A stretch of 14,075 nucleotides of DNA from Candidatus Hydrogenedentota bacterium (GTDB taxonomy: Bacteria; Hydrogenedentota; Hydrogenedentia; Hydrogenedentales; GCA-2746185): assembly GCA_030123645.1 (NCBI GenBank), contig JASJYE010000022.1, positions 1 to 14,075 on the forward strand. Reading direction: 5' to 3'. Shown piece after piece: positions 8,501 to 14,075 of the stretch. The notes beneath the pieces were generated by a model. That model was not told the origin of the DNA. It saw nothing but the letters and a program-made list of their open reading frames with translations, and searched no databases. The first letter of the stretch is position 1; every line of letters starts with the position of its first letter. Both the position numbers and the translations under genes were made by a program.

Positions 8501-9128
8501 CGGGAAGCATGAACCGAATGCTCGGCAACCAGAGATGGCCGAACAAGTAGACGACGATTCCGGAAGAGAGGAGCAGTGCGCTGACCGATAAGGCGAGACC
8601 GAAGGCCATGCGCCGATTGAGCACGTCGGCGAAGGATGTGGCGCGCACGATCGGCACCGTCTCCTGTAGGAAGCGCTCGATGAGCCACGGGGACGCGCCG
8701 GGGTGTTCCTCGGTGGCCAAGTCCAGCGCGCTCGTTATGCGGTTTTCCAGCTCGGGGTGATGCTCGTCGATGTAAAGGGCCACCTGCTGAAGCGTTACGG
8801 GGTTACGCAGCGCATGATAGACGATTACGGCGCCGCTGCAAATGATTGACATGACGTAGGCCGTGAAGAGGAGGCCCCCCGTCGTGCCATCCGGAGAAAG
8901 TATCGCCAGAAGGAGCGTAAACACGCAGGTCAGGCCGAAGAGGATCCAGCCGAACTGCTTGAGGTGGGCCATCCAGCGCCTGCGGCGGCACCGTCCGGCG
9001 ATCTTCATCACGCGCAGACGGAGTTCCGGGTGCATCGATTTTTGCTCAGGGCCCATCACATACCCAACCCTTGCATGTTCCGGATGCTCCTTTACAGCAT
9101 CAATTCCTAGGGCTGCCCGGGCGGGCAC
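5556..9128 (-). CDS. DUF4175-like giant membrane-anchored coiled-coil protein
   Basis: This 1190-residue protein begins with a basic stretch (HPELRLRVMK and an Arg-rich run, 33-51). Two hydrophobic helices follow (about 58-77 and 84-105), then a segment containing HHPELENRITSALDLA (123-138) typical of this family, then another helix (about 174-198). Residues 220-525 look like tandem Ig-type sandwiches, including the AIEGTKVDMEVWVNK and DDYGFYEFGLQYE motifs common in DUF4175-like proteins. Two runs of eight Gly (535-542 and 661-668) bound a helical segment. About 680-990 is a long Glu/Gln/Arg-rich coiled coil, 996-1065 is a Gly/Gln/Glu low-complexity linker, and the end is helical. I infer an envelope scaffold joining the flanking vWA proteins. 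The GTG at 9126-9128 follows AGAGG with 8 bases spacing, but ATG starts at 9056 or 9035 are possible and fit the family's usual N-terminus better. Confidence 0.85.
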   Translation of the reverse strand: MPARAALGIDAVKEHPEHARVGYVMGPEQKSMHPELRLRVMKIAGRCRRRRWMAHLKQFGWILFGLTCVFTLLLAILSPDGTTGGLLFTAYVMSIICSGAVIVYHALRNPVTLQQVALYIDEHHPELENRITSALDLATEEHPGASPWLIERFLQETVPIVRATSFADVLNRRMAFGLALSVSALLLSSGIVVYLFGHLWLPSIRFMLPDKMAEVIALPFTLEPGDVRVRVGDNVMVWVRTAKSDRALQMRWRVAGGTWQESGVQRTGEDNVFYHQFMNIRTDIQYQVQYGRRRSPVYQITAWTPAEVESIDLIYHYPEYLRRPSREVPNSGNISAIEGTKVDMEVWVNKSIKQAEIVFDSGERLALERRADNAWHVPLTITRNDTYRIELVDQEGAPSEYNPEYTITMARDKAPEIRIDFPRGDNEVTMLEEIPFDFNVSDDYGFYEFGLQYEIAGREPVRIAMNEDSDLILKAEGHYQIMLEDLGLEVGDFITWTIWATDTKPDRSEYEVMGDPYFLEIRPFKREYREALTEGGGGGGGGMQDGDIEQAQKDVLIATWNLRRVARYMDEEEFGEKRSVIVETQDELLDQVAGAGGMMQSPSKDILKLREAMRGSTDALTRAALPDPKGDLSEATVHQQMALRLIARLKPRQAQVQQTQGGGGGGGGAQDRPDISELEMARNRNFYEQENLTREQQEAADEVLKKIKELAQRQQNVNEELAKLISELQNAETEEERERLARKLERLQEEMQNNLERLDEARQELSSDQLSNEQVRAAQDALERARRQMIRSLEQMERDRLQQARTSGSRAMDALRDIQEQLQQFGRGAAAQRMRELQEKMDELRDRQHGIAQESEQALEYHKSPSMADQEALENSSVDIQKKKEELAKDFVDMMNDASELAERSRQTQELMSRKLGDWLRETSREGILEDIEESELLVEYGIWDSAVREERKIATKFDEVAEKLRVVAESLVDNELEGMQKALERMDRLLDREEVAGGGRGEQDTQAPGENEESEGRVARAEEGGEQGSQEGDSQQGGPEQSAQAQADSRGTERNDATRAGGSRNAFDPRGAMRDFADRGYLDWLRDLRDAETLLPPGTQFRTEVTRIRERIEMMRREWRTRALAPQYDLFLEVVARPLEDAAEQLQREIEKNLSEKEFLLTDEGDIPERYKERVSSYFKRLSEAEGAR

Positions 9129-9136
9129 ACTTCACG

Positions 9137-9141
9137 CCTCT
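9137..9141 (-). promoter_or_regulatory. Shine-Dalgarno site deciding the GTG start of the giant protein
   Basis: The minus strand reads AGAGG, with 8 bases before the GTG at 9126-9128. Neither internal ATG has a better site: the one at 9056 is preceded only by a G-rich GGGTTGGG stretch. The longer start is therefore favoured, but modestly. Confidence 0.45.
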
Positions 9142-9163
9142 AAGCGCCCCCGATAAAGCTACT

Positions 9164-11314
9164 TTACCCCTTTAAGGACGACATATACCAGCTTTCGATC
9201 AGAACGAAGGCCAAAAGTGCGAATAGTAGCGCCCGGCCATACTCTTTGGAAATTAAATAACCCTCGTCGTCCACGTTCGTACCGACGAGACCCGCCTCAT
9301 CTCGCCCCGCCTCTAGTTGAGACGCCGTGGTGACTTTCATCAGAAATTCGGCCGTTGGGATTGGGGTCAAGTCGCCCTCCGCCGCGCGGACGTTGGTCGC
9401 GTCCACTTGCCTCCAATCTGCCGCACCGCTCAGCTTTGTCCGGAAAAACCCCGGCTCGCGAAGCACCAGACGCTCTTCTACGTCCTCGTCCGCCAGCCGA
9501 ATCTCTGTGTCACCGGTTTCGCCCGGAAGCTGAATGACGCCGAGGCCGGAGTCGTCCACTACGAGTGCCTCAGCAGGGACACGCTGCCCAACCTCCCAAG
9601 TGACTGCCCCTTCTTGGAGGTCGCCTAGATAAGCCAGCGTTTCGTACAGTAGAGGCACGAAGCGTGGGTTTTTGGGTAGATTGGTCCACTCCAAGTTTAC
9701 AGCGAAGGGCCAGAAGATCATGCGCCCCGCGCCCACCTCCATCTCCACCATGGCGGGCGAATCATCATCAAATCTCGCGAGCACCCGCGTCATACCCAAG
9801 CGGTGGTTCCGGTCCTCGCCCGATTCGAGTATCACGTAGTTATAGAAGCGCAGCGCGGAGAAATCATTGAATCGGGTGCCTTGGAAGGGAACGAAGATGG
9901 GGTGGTCGAGATCCACCCAGGACATGACTTCGAACTGATCGGGACGGATCTTTGAAAAGCGCAGCTTCCTCGCGGTAACGCCACGACCTTCGAATAGAAC
10001 GGTGTTCATAAGCTCGGGTTCCATAGAGCCGTTGAGAACAAAGAGGACCTGTCCTCCTTCGCCGGCGAATTCGAGCAGCGATCGCATCTCGTCGGCACGG
10101 GCGCCTTCAAGGTCGCAGGCCACGATCACCTTGGGCCGCTGGCGGGGGTTGTCAAGATACTCCTGCAGCGCTTCAGGTCTGATGGTCTCCGTTGACCACG
10201 GGCCTTCATCGGGTTGCGTAGGCAGTGCCTGCTGGAAAAACCACGACGCTGGCCAAAGTTCATTGGGCCGGTCCTCGGCGACAATCAGGACGCGCATTTT
10301 TCGAGGCGGGTTCCAGGCAAAAAACCTTCGGTTGTCTATGCTGAGGTCGTCGTCTTTCAGTTGAATGTAGCCTTCGAGCGTCCCGGATACGGAGGGATCG
10401 AGGCGGAAAGAGGTCTGCGTAGCACTCCGGGCCCTTACGGACAATGTGTGTTGCTCCAGCGTCTCGCCGTTCAACACGAGTGAAACATCGAGATCCTCGA
10501 CGTCTCTGTCCGACCAGTTGCGTATCTTTGCGAGGACACGCAGGCCGTCATCGGCCGATTTTCGGATGTGCGTATCGGTAACGGCGTGGTTGCGGGCGGA
10601 GTCGGCCTGTACCGCAACCACTTCCAGCTCGACCGACGGCGGGAGCTTCCACCCGGCGTGATGCTTCGGCATGCCGCTTTTCTGAAGGTCGGATATAAGG
10701 TGCAGGATCAGCCGCTCGCGTTCGCTGGCTTGTTTGGCCACGCCGGCCCCCGCGGCGCGCTGATGGGCGAGTTCAAGGACGCTCAGGTAGGCAGTGCCTT
10801 CGCTGCCCACCTCCGCGGCGTCAATCGCCCGCCGGGCGGCCTCTTTCGAGCCTGCCTTTGCGTCGGTGTCCGAGACAAAGGGGGCTACGACCTTCAACGT
10901 CTGTGCGAAGGTCATCACACTGATCGGCTCGTCCGCCGCGATATCTGAGATTATGCCCCGCGCCGCCCGCTTCGCCCGCGCGAATACGCCCCTAGTCCCC
11001 ATGCTGTACGACGTGTCAAGTAGAACGACGTGCCGCACGGGTCCGAGCTCGCTGTCATCCGCTGCGAGGGCTTTCCAATAGGGGCGCGAAAAGGCGGCTG
11101 CCAAAAGCAGGAGAAGGAGCATCCGGAGCAGCATCAGCAGGATGTGCTGGATTCGCCGCCGCTCGATCACTTCTTTATGTATGTTTGGGATGAACATGAC
11201 GCTGCTGAAGCGGATGGGTTCGCGTTCGGGGCGGCGGATTTGATGGATCAGATAGGGGGCGATTAAGAGGCCCGCCCCGACCAGGAATAAGGGTGCGAGT
11301 AATGAAAATCCCAT
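9164..11314 (-). CDS. BatA-like membrane vWA protein with GATase-like domain
   Basis: This 716-residue protein opens with the N-terminal double-helix signature of aerotolerance-type (BatA) proteins: a first helix at about 3-22, then IHQIRRPEREPIRFSSVMFI, then ERRRIQHILLMLLRMLLLLLLAAAFSRPYW with a second helix at about 56-75. The vWA domain has an intact metal site: D100-x-S102-x-S104 (DTSYSM), Thr174 in SEGTAY and ISDLQ at 207-211. A sandwich at about 240-330 precedes a GATase/flavodoxin-like fold (about 338-560; MRVLIVAEDRP, KVIVACDLEG, GGQVLFVLNG). The last helix is at about 694-710, close to the C-terminus. Its domain order parallels the 805-residue vWA protein downstream, which suggests an old duplication. 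Its ATG overlaps the upstream DUF58 stop (TGATG) and follows GGGAGGAGG by 6 bases. It is probably a partner of the MoxR ATPase and DUF58 protein at the membrane. Confidence 0.9.
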   Translation of the reverse strand: MGFSLLAPLFLVGAGLLIAPYLIHQIRRPEREPIRFSSVMFIPNIHKEVIERRRIQHILLMLLRMLLLLLLAAAFSRPYWKALAADDSELGPVRHVVLLDTSYSMGTRGVFARAKRAARGIISDIAADEPISVMTFAQTLKVVAPFVSDTDAKAGSKEAARRAIDAAEVGSEGTAYLSVLELAHQRAAGAGVAKQASERERLILHLISDLQKSGMPKHHAGWKLPPSVELEVVAVQADSARNHAVTDTHIRKSADDGLRVLAKIRNWSDRDVEDLDVSLVLNGETLEQHTLSVRARSATQTSFRLDPSVSGTLEGYIQLKDDDLSIDNRRFFAWNPPRKMRVLIVAEDRPNELWPASWFFQQALPTQPDEGPWSTETIRPEALQEYLDNPRQRPKVIVACDLEGARADEMRSLLEFAGEGGQVLFVLNGSMEPELMNTVLFEGRGVTARKLRFSKIRPDQFEVMSWVDLDHPIFVPFQGTRFNDFSALRFYNYVILESGEDRNHRLGMTRVLARFDDDSPAMVEMEVGAGRMIFWPFAVNLEWTNLPKNPRFVPLLYETLAYLGDLQEGAVTWEVGQRVPAEALVVDDSGLGVIQLPGETGDTEIRLADEDVEERLVLREPGFFRTKLSGAADWRQVDATNVRAAEGDLTPIPTAEFLMKVTTASQLEAGRDEAGLVGTNVDDEGYLISKEYGRALLFALLAFVLIESWYMSSLKG

Positions 11315-12261
11315 CAGCGCCCTCCTCCCTCAGCCCGTCTTGATTTCAGGCTCGAGCGGATTAGCGCGTGGTTGCGATGCTGCAGGAAGAAATGCAGCGC
11401 TCGGTCCAGCGGCTCTGTCGTGGTGAATTCAGCGATATCGATCTCGTGGGCCAGACATTCCCTTCGAATTGAATCGAAATGCTCCCGCCGGTTCCTTAGG
11501 TAATTATCTCTTACCGCTTCAGGCACGGCGTATTGTTCGTCTCCGCTTTCCGCGTCGATAAAAGTTGCAGACTTATCGAAGGGAAAGGTCTGCTCAGCGG
11601 GATCGCTAATCTGGAGCACGACCACGTCGTGGCGCCTGGCGCGCAGGGATTTGAGGTGCTCAATCATTTCATCCATCGGATGGAGCAAATCGGACACGAG
11701 CACGACCATCCCTCGGGGCTTTAGCACGTCTCCCAGATAGTGCAGAGCCCCGGCGGTATCTCCCGTGCCTTGGGGCTCGAGATTATCCAGCTCGACGAAA
11801 ATGCGCCTTAGATGAAGGGCGTTGGACAACGGCGGGATGTACTGGAGCAGCTCCTTGTGATAGGCGATGAATCCCGCCGCGTCGCGCTGGCGGTGCAGCA
11901 GCATGGCCAGGCAGGCGACCAGCATACGCGCGTAATCGAACTTGGTGAGGCCAGCACTCGCATAATCCATCGACGCGCTGCAGTCCAGGAGGAGCGTACA
12001 CCGGAGCGTCGTCTCCTCTTGATACTGCTTGATGTGCAGGCGGTCGGTGCGGCCGTAGAGCTTCCAGTCGACGTTGCGCAAATCGTCTCCCTGTGTGTAG
12101 GGCCGATACTGGGCAAATTCGATGGATGAGCCGGAATGGGGGCTCCGGTGGAGCCCAGGCATTACCCCCTCGACCACCGTGCGCGCGAGCACTTGCAGGT
12201 CTGCGATCTTGGCGAGTTGCTCGGGATCGATGATTTGTAAGCTTGTCTCTTGCTTCGTCAC
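11314..12261 (-). CDS. DUF58 domain protein with vWA metal site
   Basis: This 315-residue protein has no signal peptide or membrane helix and should be cytoplasmic. The DUF58 signature is at residues 47-67, with IEFAQYRPYTQGDDLRNVDW, followed by YGRTDRLHIKQYQEET. The adjoining vWA fold keeps its metal-site motif D93-x-S95-x-S97 (LDCSASM) and a VSDLL strand (189-193). Residues 160-176 (LEPQGTGDTAGALHYLG) carry the Thr region of the site. DUF58 proteins are nearly always encoded next to MoxR ATPases and are thought to be their vWA partners; here the ATPase gene ends 20 bases upstream. The GTG start is weak (GGAG is 16 bases away), but the family's N-terminal region IIDPEQLAKIADLQVLAR needs it, since the next Met is residue 34. 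Confidence 0.93.
   Translation of the reverse strand: MTKQETSLQIIDPEQLAKIADLQVLARTVVEGVMPGLHRSPHSGSSIEFAQYRPYTQGDDLRNVDWKLYGRTDRLHIKQYQEETTLRCTLLLDCSASMDYASAGLTKFDYARMLVACLAMLLHRQRDAAGFIAYHKELLQYIPPLSNALHLRRIFVELDNLEPQGTGDTAGALHYLGDVLKPRGMVVLVSDLLHPMDEMIEHLKSLRARRHDVVVLQISDPAEQTFPFDKSATFIDAESGDEQYAVPEAVRDNYLRNRREHFDSIRRECLAHEIDIAEFTTTEPLDRALHFFLQHRNHALIRSSLKSRRAEGGGR
11321..11329 (-). promoter_or_regulatory. Strong Shine-Dalgarno inside the DUF58 gene end
   Basis: The minus strand reads GGGAGGAGG, with 6 bases before the ATG of the BatA-like gene, and it lies within the last codons of the DUF58 gene. Together with the TGATG stop/start overlap it indicates translational coupling. Confidence 0.7.
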
Positions 12262-12281
12262 TGCGGCCGTCCGCGTACTCC

Positions 12282-13448
12282 CTAGGACAATCCAGACCTC
12301 ACTTCTTGGACAGTCTCAAGTAGTTTCTCGATAATGTCTTCGACGCTAACGTGGTCCGCCTCGGCGCGGAAGTTTGTCAAGATACGATGGCGCAAGACGG
12401 GCGGGGCTAGGGCCTTGATGTCCTCCACGGTCGCGTGGTAGCGCCCTTTAAGCAATGCCCGCGTCTTGGCGCCCAGGATGAGATTCTGCGTGGCGCGCGT
12501 TCCGGCGCCCCAACTCACCCAGTCTTTCACGAAATCCGGCGCCGTCTCGTTGCTGGGGCGGCTCGCTTGCGCCAGTAGCACTGCGTAGCGGGCCACCGGC
12601 TCTGCGATGGGCACCATCCGGACCAGGCGGTTGAAATCGAGCATGTCCTCGCCGGTGAAGCACTGCTCCACCTTGCTCTCTACGCCGGAAGTTGTCCGTT
12701 CCGCGACCTCTAACTCTTCGTCCTGGCTGAGATAGTCGATGCGGACATTAAACATGAAGCGGTCAAGTTGTGCCTCCGGCAGCGGGTAGGTGCCTTCCAA
12801 CTCGATGGGGTTTTGCGTCGCCAGCACGTAGAAAGGTTTCGCGAGTAGACGGAGTTCGCCTGCGACCGTGACCTGCCGCTCTTCCATCGCTTCGAGCAGC
12901 GCGGCCTGGGTCTTCGGGGGCGTACGGTTGATTTCGTCCGCCAGAAGGATGTTCGTGAAAATCGGCCCGTTGATGAAGCGCAATTCACGATGTCCGCTGC
13001 GGTCTTCGTCGATGATTTCCGTGCCCGTAATGTCCGAAGGCATCAAATCCGGTGTAAACTGGATGCGTTTGAATTCCAGATCGAGGATCTGCGCAATCGT
13101 GCGGATGAGCAGCGTCTTGGCGAGGCCCGGCGCGCCAGTGATGAGGCAGTGGCCGCCCGAGAACAGCACGATCAGCAATTCCTCGATGACGTCGTCTTGT
13201 CCGACGATGACGCGCCGAATCTGTTCGAGCATCTTTTCGCGGCCCGTCATCAGTTTGTCGCGGGCCTCCTCCTCGAAAGGTTTTTCCTGTACGGGCAGAT
13301 CAGGCGGTCCGCCCGCCGCCGCCGTCTCGGGATTTCGGGGTTGAGGATTCGCTTGCAATGATCGGCTCTCCCTTCCGTTGTGCGGTGCAGCCATTCGCAG
13401 CAGAGGCTCTACCGGGCCCAGCCCGATACATATTACACCACGATACAC
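12282..13448 (-). CDS. MoxR-family AAA+ ATPase
   Basis: This cytoplasmic ATPase would remodel or load metal onto vWA-domain partners, as proposed for MoxR proteins. In the 388-residue reading the motifs are Walker A GAPGLAKT (105-112), Walker B ILLADE (167-172), sensor 1 ATQNP with Asn213, and an LPEAQLDRF arginine region (223-231). Residues 131-139 (FTPDLMPSD) and 190-198 carry the MoxR-type loops. The C-terminal lid runs to VQEVRSGLS. Residues 1-60 are not conserved-looking and Pro/Gly-rich. The start is uncertain: the GTG at 13446-13448 lies 5 bases after the DUF4159 stop, while the ATG at 13392-13394 (residue 19) is equally plausible. Neither has a good Shine-Dalgarno site at normal distance. 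All catalytic motifs are intact, so an active ATPase is expected. Confidence 0.94.
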   Translation of the reverse strand: MYRGVICIGLGPVEPLLRMAAPHNGRESRSLQANPQPRNPETAAAGGPPDLPVQEKPFEEEARDKLMTGREKMLEQIRRVIVGQDDVIEELLIVLFSGGHCLITGAPGLAKTLLIRTIAQILDLEFKRIQFTPDLMPSDITGTEIIDEDRSGHRELRFINGPIFTNILLADEINRTPPKTQAALLEAMEERQVTVAGELRLLAKPFYVLATQNPIELEGTYPLPEAQLDRFMFNVRIDYLSQDEELEVAERTTSGVESKVEQCFTGEDMLDFNRLVRMVPIAEPVARYAVLLAQASRPSNETAPDFVKDWVSWGAGTRATQNLILGAKTRALLKGRYHATVEDIKALAPPVLRHRILTNFRAEADHVSVEDIIEKLLETVQEVRSGLS

Positions 13449-13453
13449 GCTCT

Positions 13454-14075
13454 TCAGTGCGTCATCGCGTACACGACAATGTTGATACCCATTGGATAGG
13501 CCTTCTTGACCGAGATCTCTCTAAAGTAATCCTCATTCCAGCCCTCGCGTTCCCAACCATCGCCCAAGTCCGTATTGTGGCAAACTAAGACCATCAGGCG
13601 CCCGTTCTTGTCGTGGATACCTTTGTAGTGCGGTGTGGCCGATTCCGCACCGCGCTCACTCGTATTGCCGCCATAGGACCACGTTCCGGGGTTTGGCACC
13701 TGGGGTTTCTCGTCGAGCACAAAGACGCAATTGAAGATGGGATGCTTCAGAGGCAGTTCCAGCATGCGATATTCAACGGGATCGAAGACGCGCGCGATTT
13801 GCATCGCCCAATTGGCCCATTCGCGTTCGCCCCAGAAGTCATCCACCATCAAAAAACCGCCGCGGAGGAGGTAGGATCGGAGCGCAGTGACTTCCGCCTC
13901 TGAAAACACCAGATTCCCAACTTCGAGCATGTAGATGAATGGATAGTCGAAAAGCGCTTTGTCCGTGAGATCGATGACTACGTGGTAGTAGCCGCCATCT
14001 TTGGTGCGTTGAACGTTGACGGTCGTCAACTCAGACAAACGCCATGAAAAATGCTGGTCGCTCTCCGGGTAATCG
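13454..14075 (-). CDS. DUF4159 domain protein, 5' part cut by window edge
   Basis: The frame stays open to the window end, so the true start lies beyond it and 206 C-terminal codons are visible. The first visible residues read DYPESDQHFSWRLSELTTV, a pattern characteristic of DUF4159. Then come a FDYPFIYMLEVG strand, LRSYLLRGGFLMVDDFWGE (a GATase-like turn without a Cys nucleophile), LKHPIFNCVF and the ending MGINIVVYAMTH, which are also family-like. DUF4159 proteins have a class I glutamine-amidotransferase-like fold of unknown function and are often exported; the N-terminus that would show a signal peptide is missing. It is the first visible gene of the train and ends 5 bases before the earliest MoxR start. 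It may act with the two vWA/GATase-like proteins downstream, but that is inference from context. Confidence 0.9.
   Translation of the reverse strand, partial: DYPESDQHFSWRLSELTTVNVQRTKDGGYYHVVIDLTDKALFDYPFIYMLEVGNLVFSEAEVTALRSYLLRGGFLMVDDFWGEREWANWAMQIARVFDPVEYRMLELPLKHPIFNCVFVLDEKPQVPNPGTWSYGGNTSERGAESATPHYKGIHDKNGRLMVLVCHNTDLGDGWEREGWNEDYFREISVKKAYPMGINIVVYAMTH

Noticed and set aside
14036..14038. TTG as the start of the DUF4159 gene
   Set aside because: The frame continues upstream to the window end, and the preceding residues DYPESDQHFSWR are conserved DUF4159 sequence, so the gene is simply cut off here.

Overview
All recognisable genes lie on the minus strand of a GC-rich bacterial fragment. 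The gene content suggests a Planctomycetota-like or Hydrogenedentota-like bacterium: a DUF4159 protein, a MoxR ATPase, a DUF58 protein, two giant membrane vWA proteins, a DUF4175-like coiled-coil protein and a clan CD (caspase/legumain-like) secreted protein. This assignment rests on the families and their arrangement, not on a marker gene, so phylum level is the most that should be read from it.

Read in the direction of transcription (high to low coordinates), positions 14075 to 2084 form one compact gene train. It starts with a DUF4159 protein cut by the window edge (13454-14075). A MoxR-type AAA+ ATPase (12282-13448) follows, then a DUF58 protein with a vWA metal site (11314-12261). Next come a BatA-like vWA membrane protein (9164-11314), an 1190-residue DUF4175-like protein with two poly-glycine linkers and a long coiled coil (5556-9128), and a second vWA membrane protein (3136-5553). 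The train ends with a secreted caspase-fold protein carrying an EF-hand-type loop (2084-3139). Most junctions are overlaps or gaps of 2 to 36 bases, including TGATG and ATGA stop/start overlaps, so the genes are probably cotranscribed and translationally coupled.

By analogy with MoxR/vWA pairs, the ATPase and DUF58 protein would act in the cytoplasm on metal-dependent substrates or adaptors. The two vWA membrane proteins and the coiled-coil protein would form an envelope complex. The terminal protein would be exported. It keeps the histidine of the clan CD fold but appears to lack the catalytic cysteine, so it may be a calcium-responsive binding module rather than a protease. The function of the whole cluster is not known to me.

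A 416-base non-coding gap (1668-2083) separates this train from a sodium:solute symporter gene (105-1667). The gap holds a roughly 170-base nested inverted-repeat element with GGGACTGTCCC cores, plus two small hairpins in the symporter leader. Positions 1-104, downstream of the symporter, hold only a small hairpin and a short direct repeat. I saw no tRNA, rRNA, CRISPR array or transposase gene.
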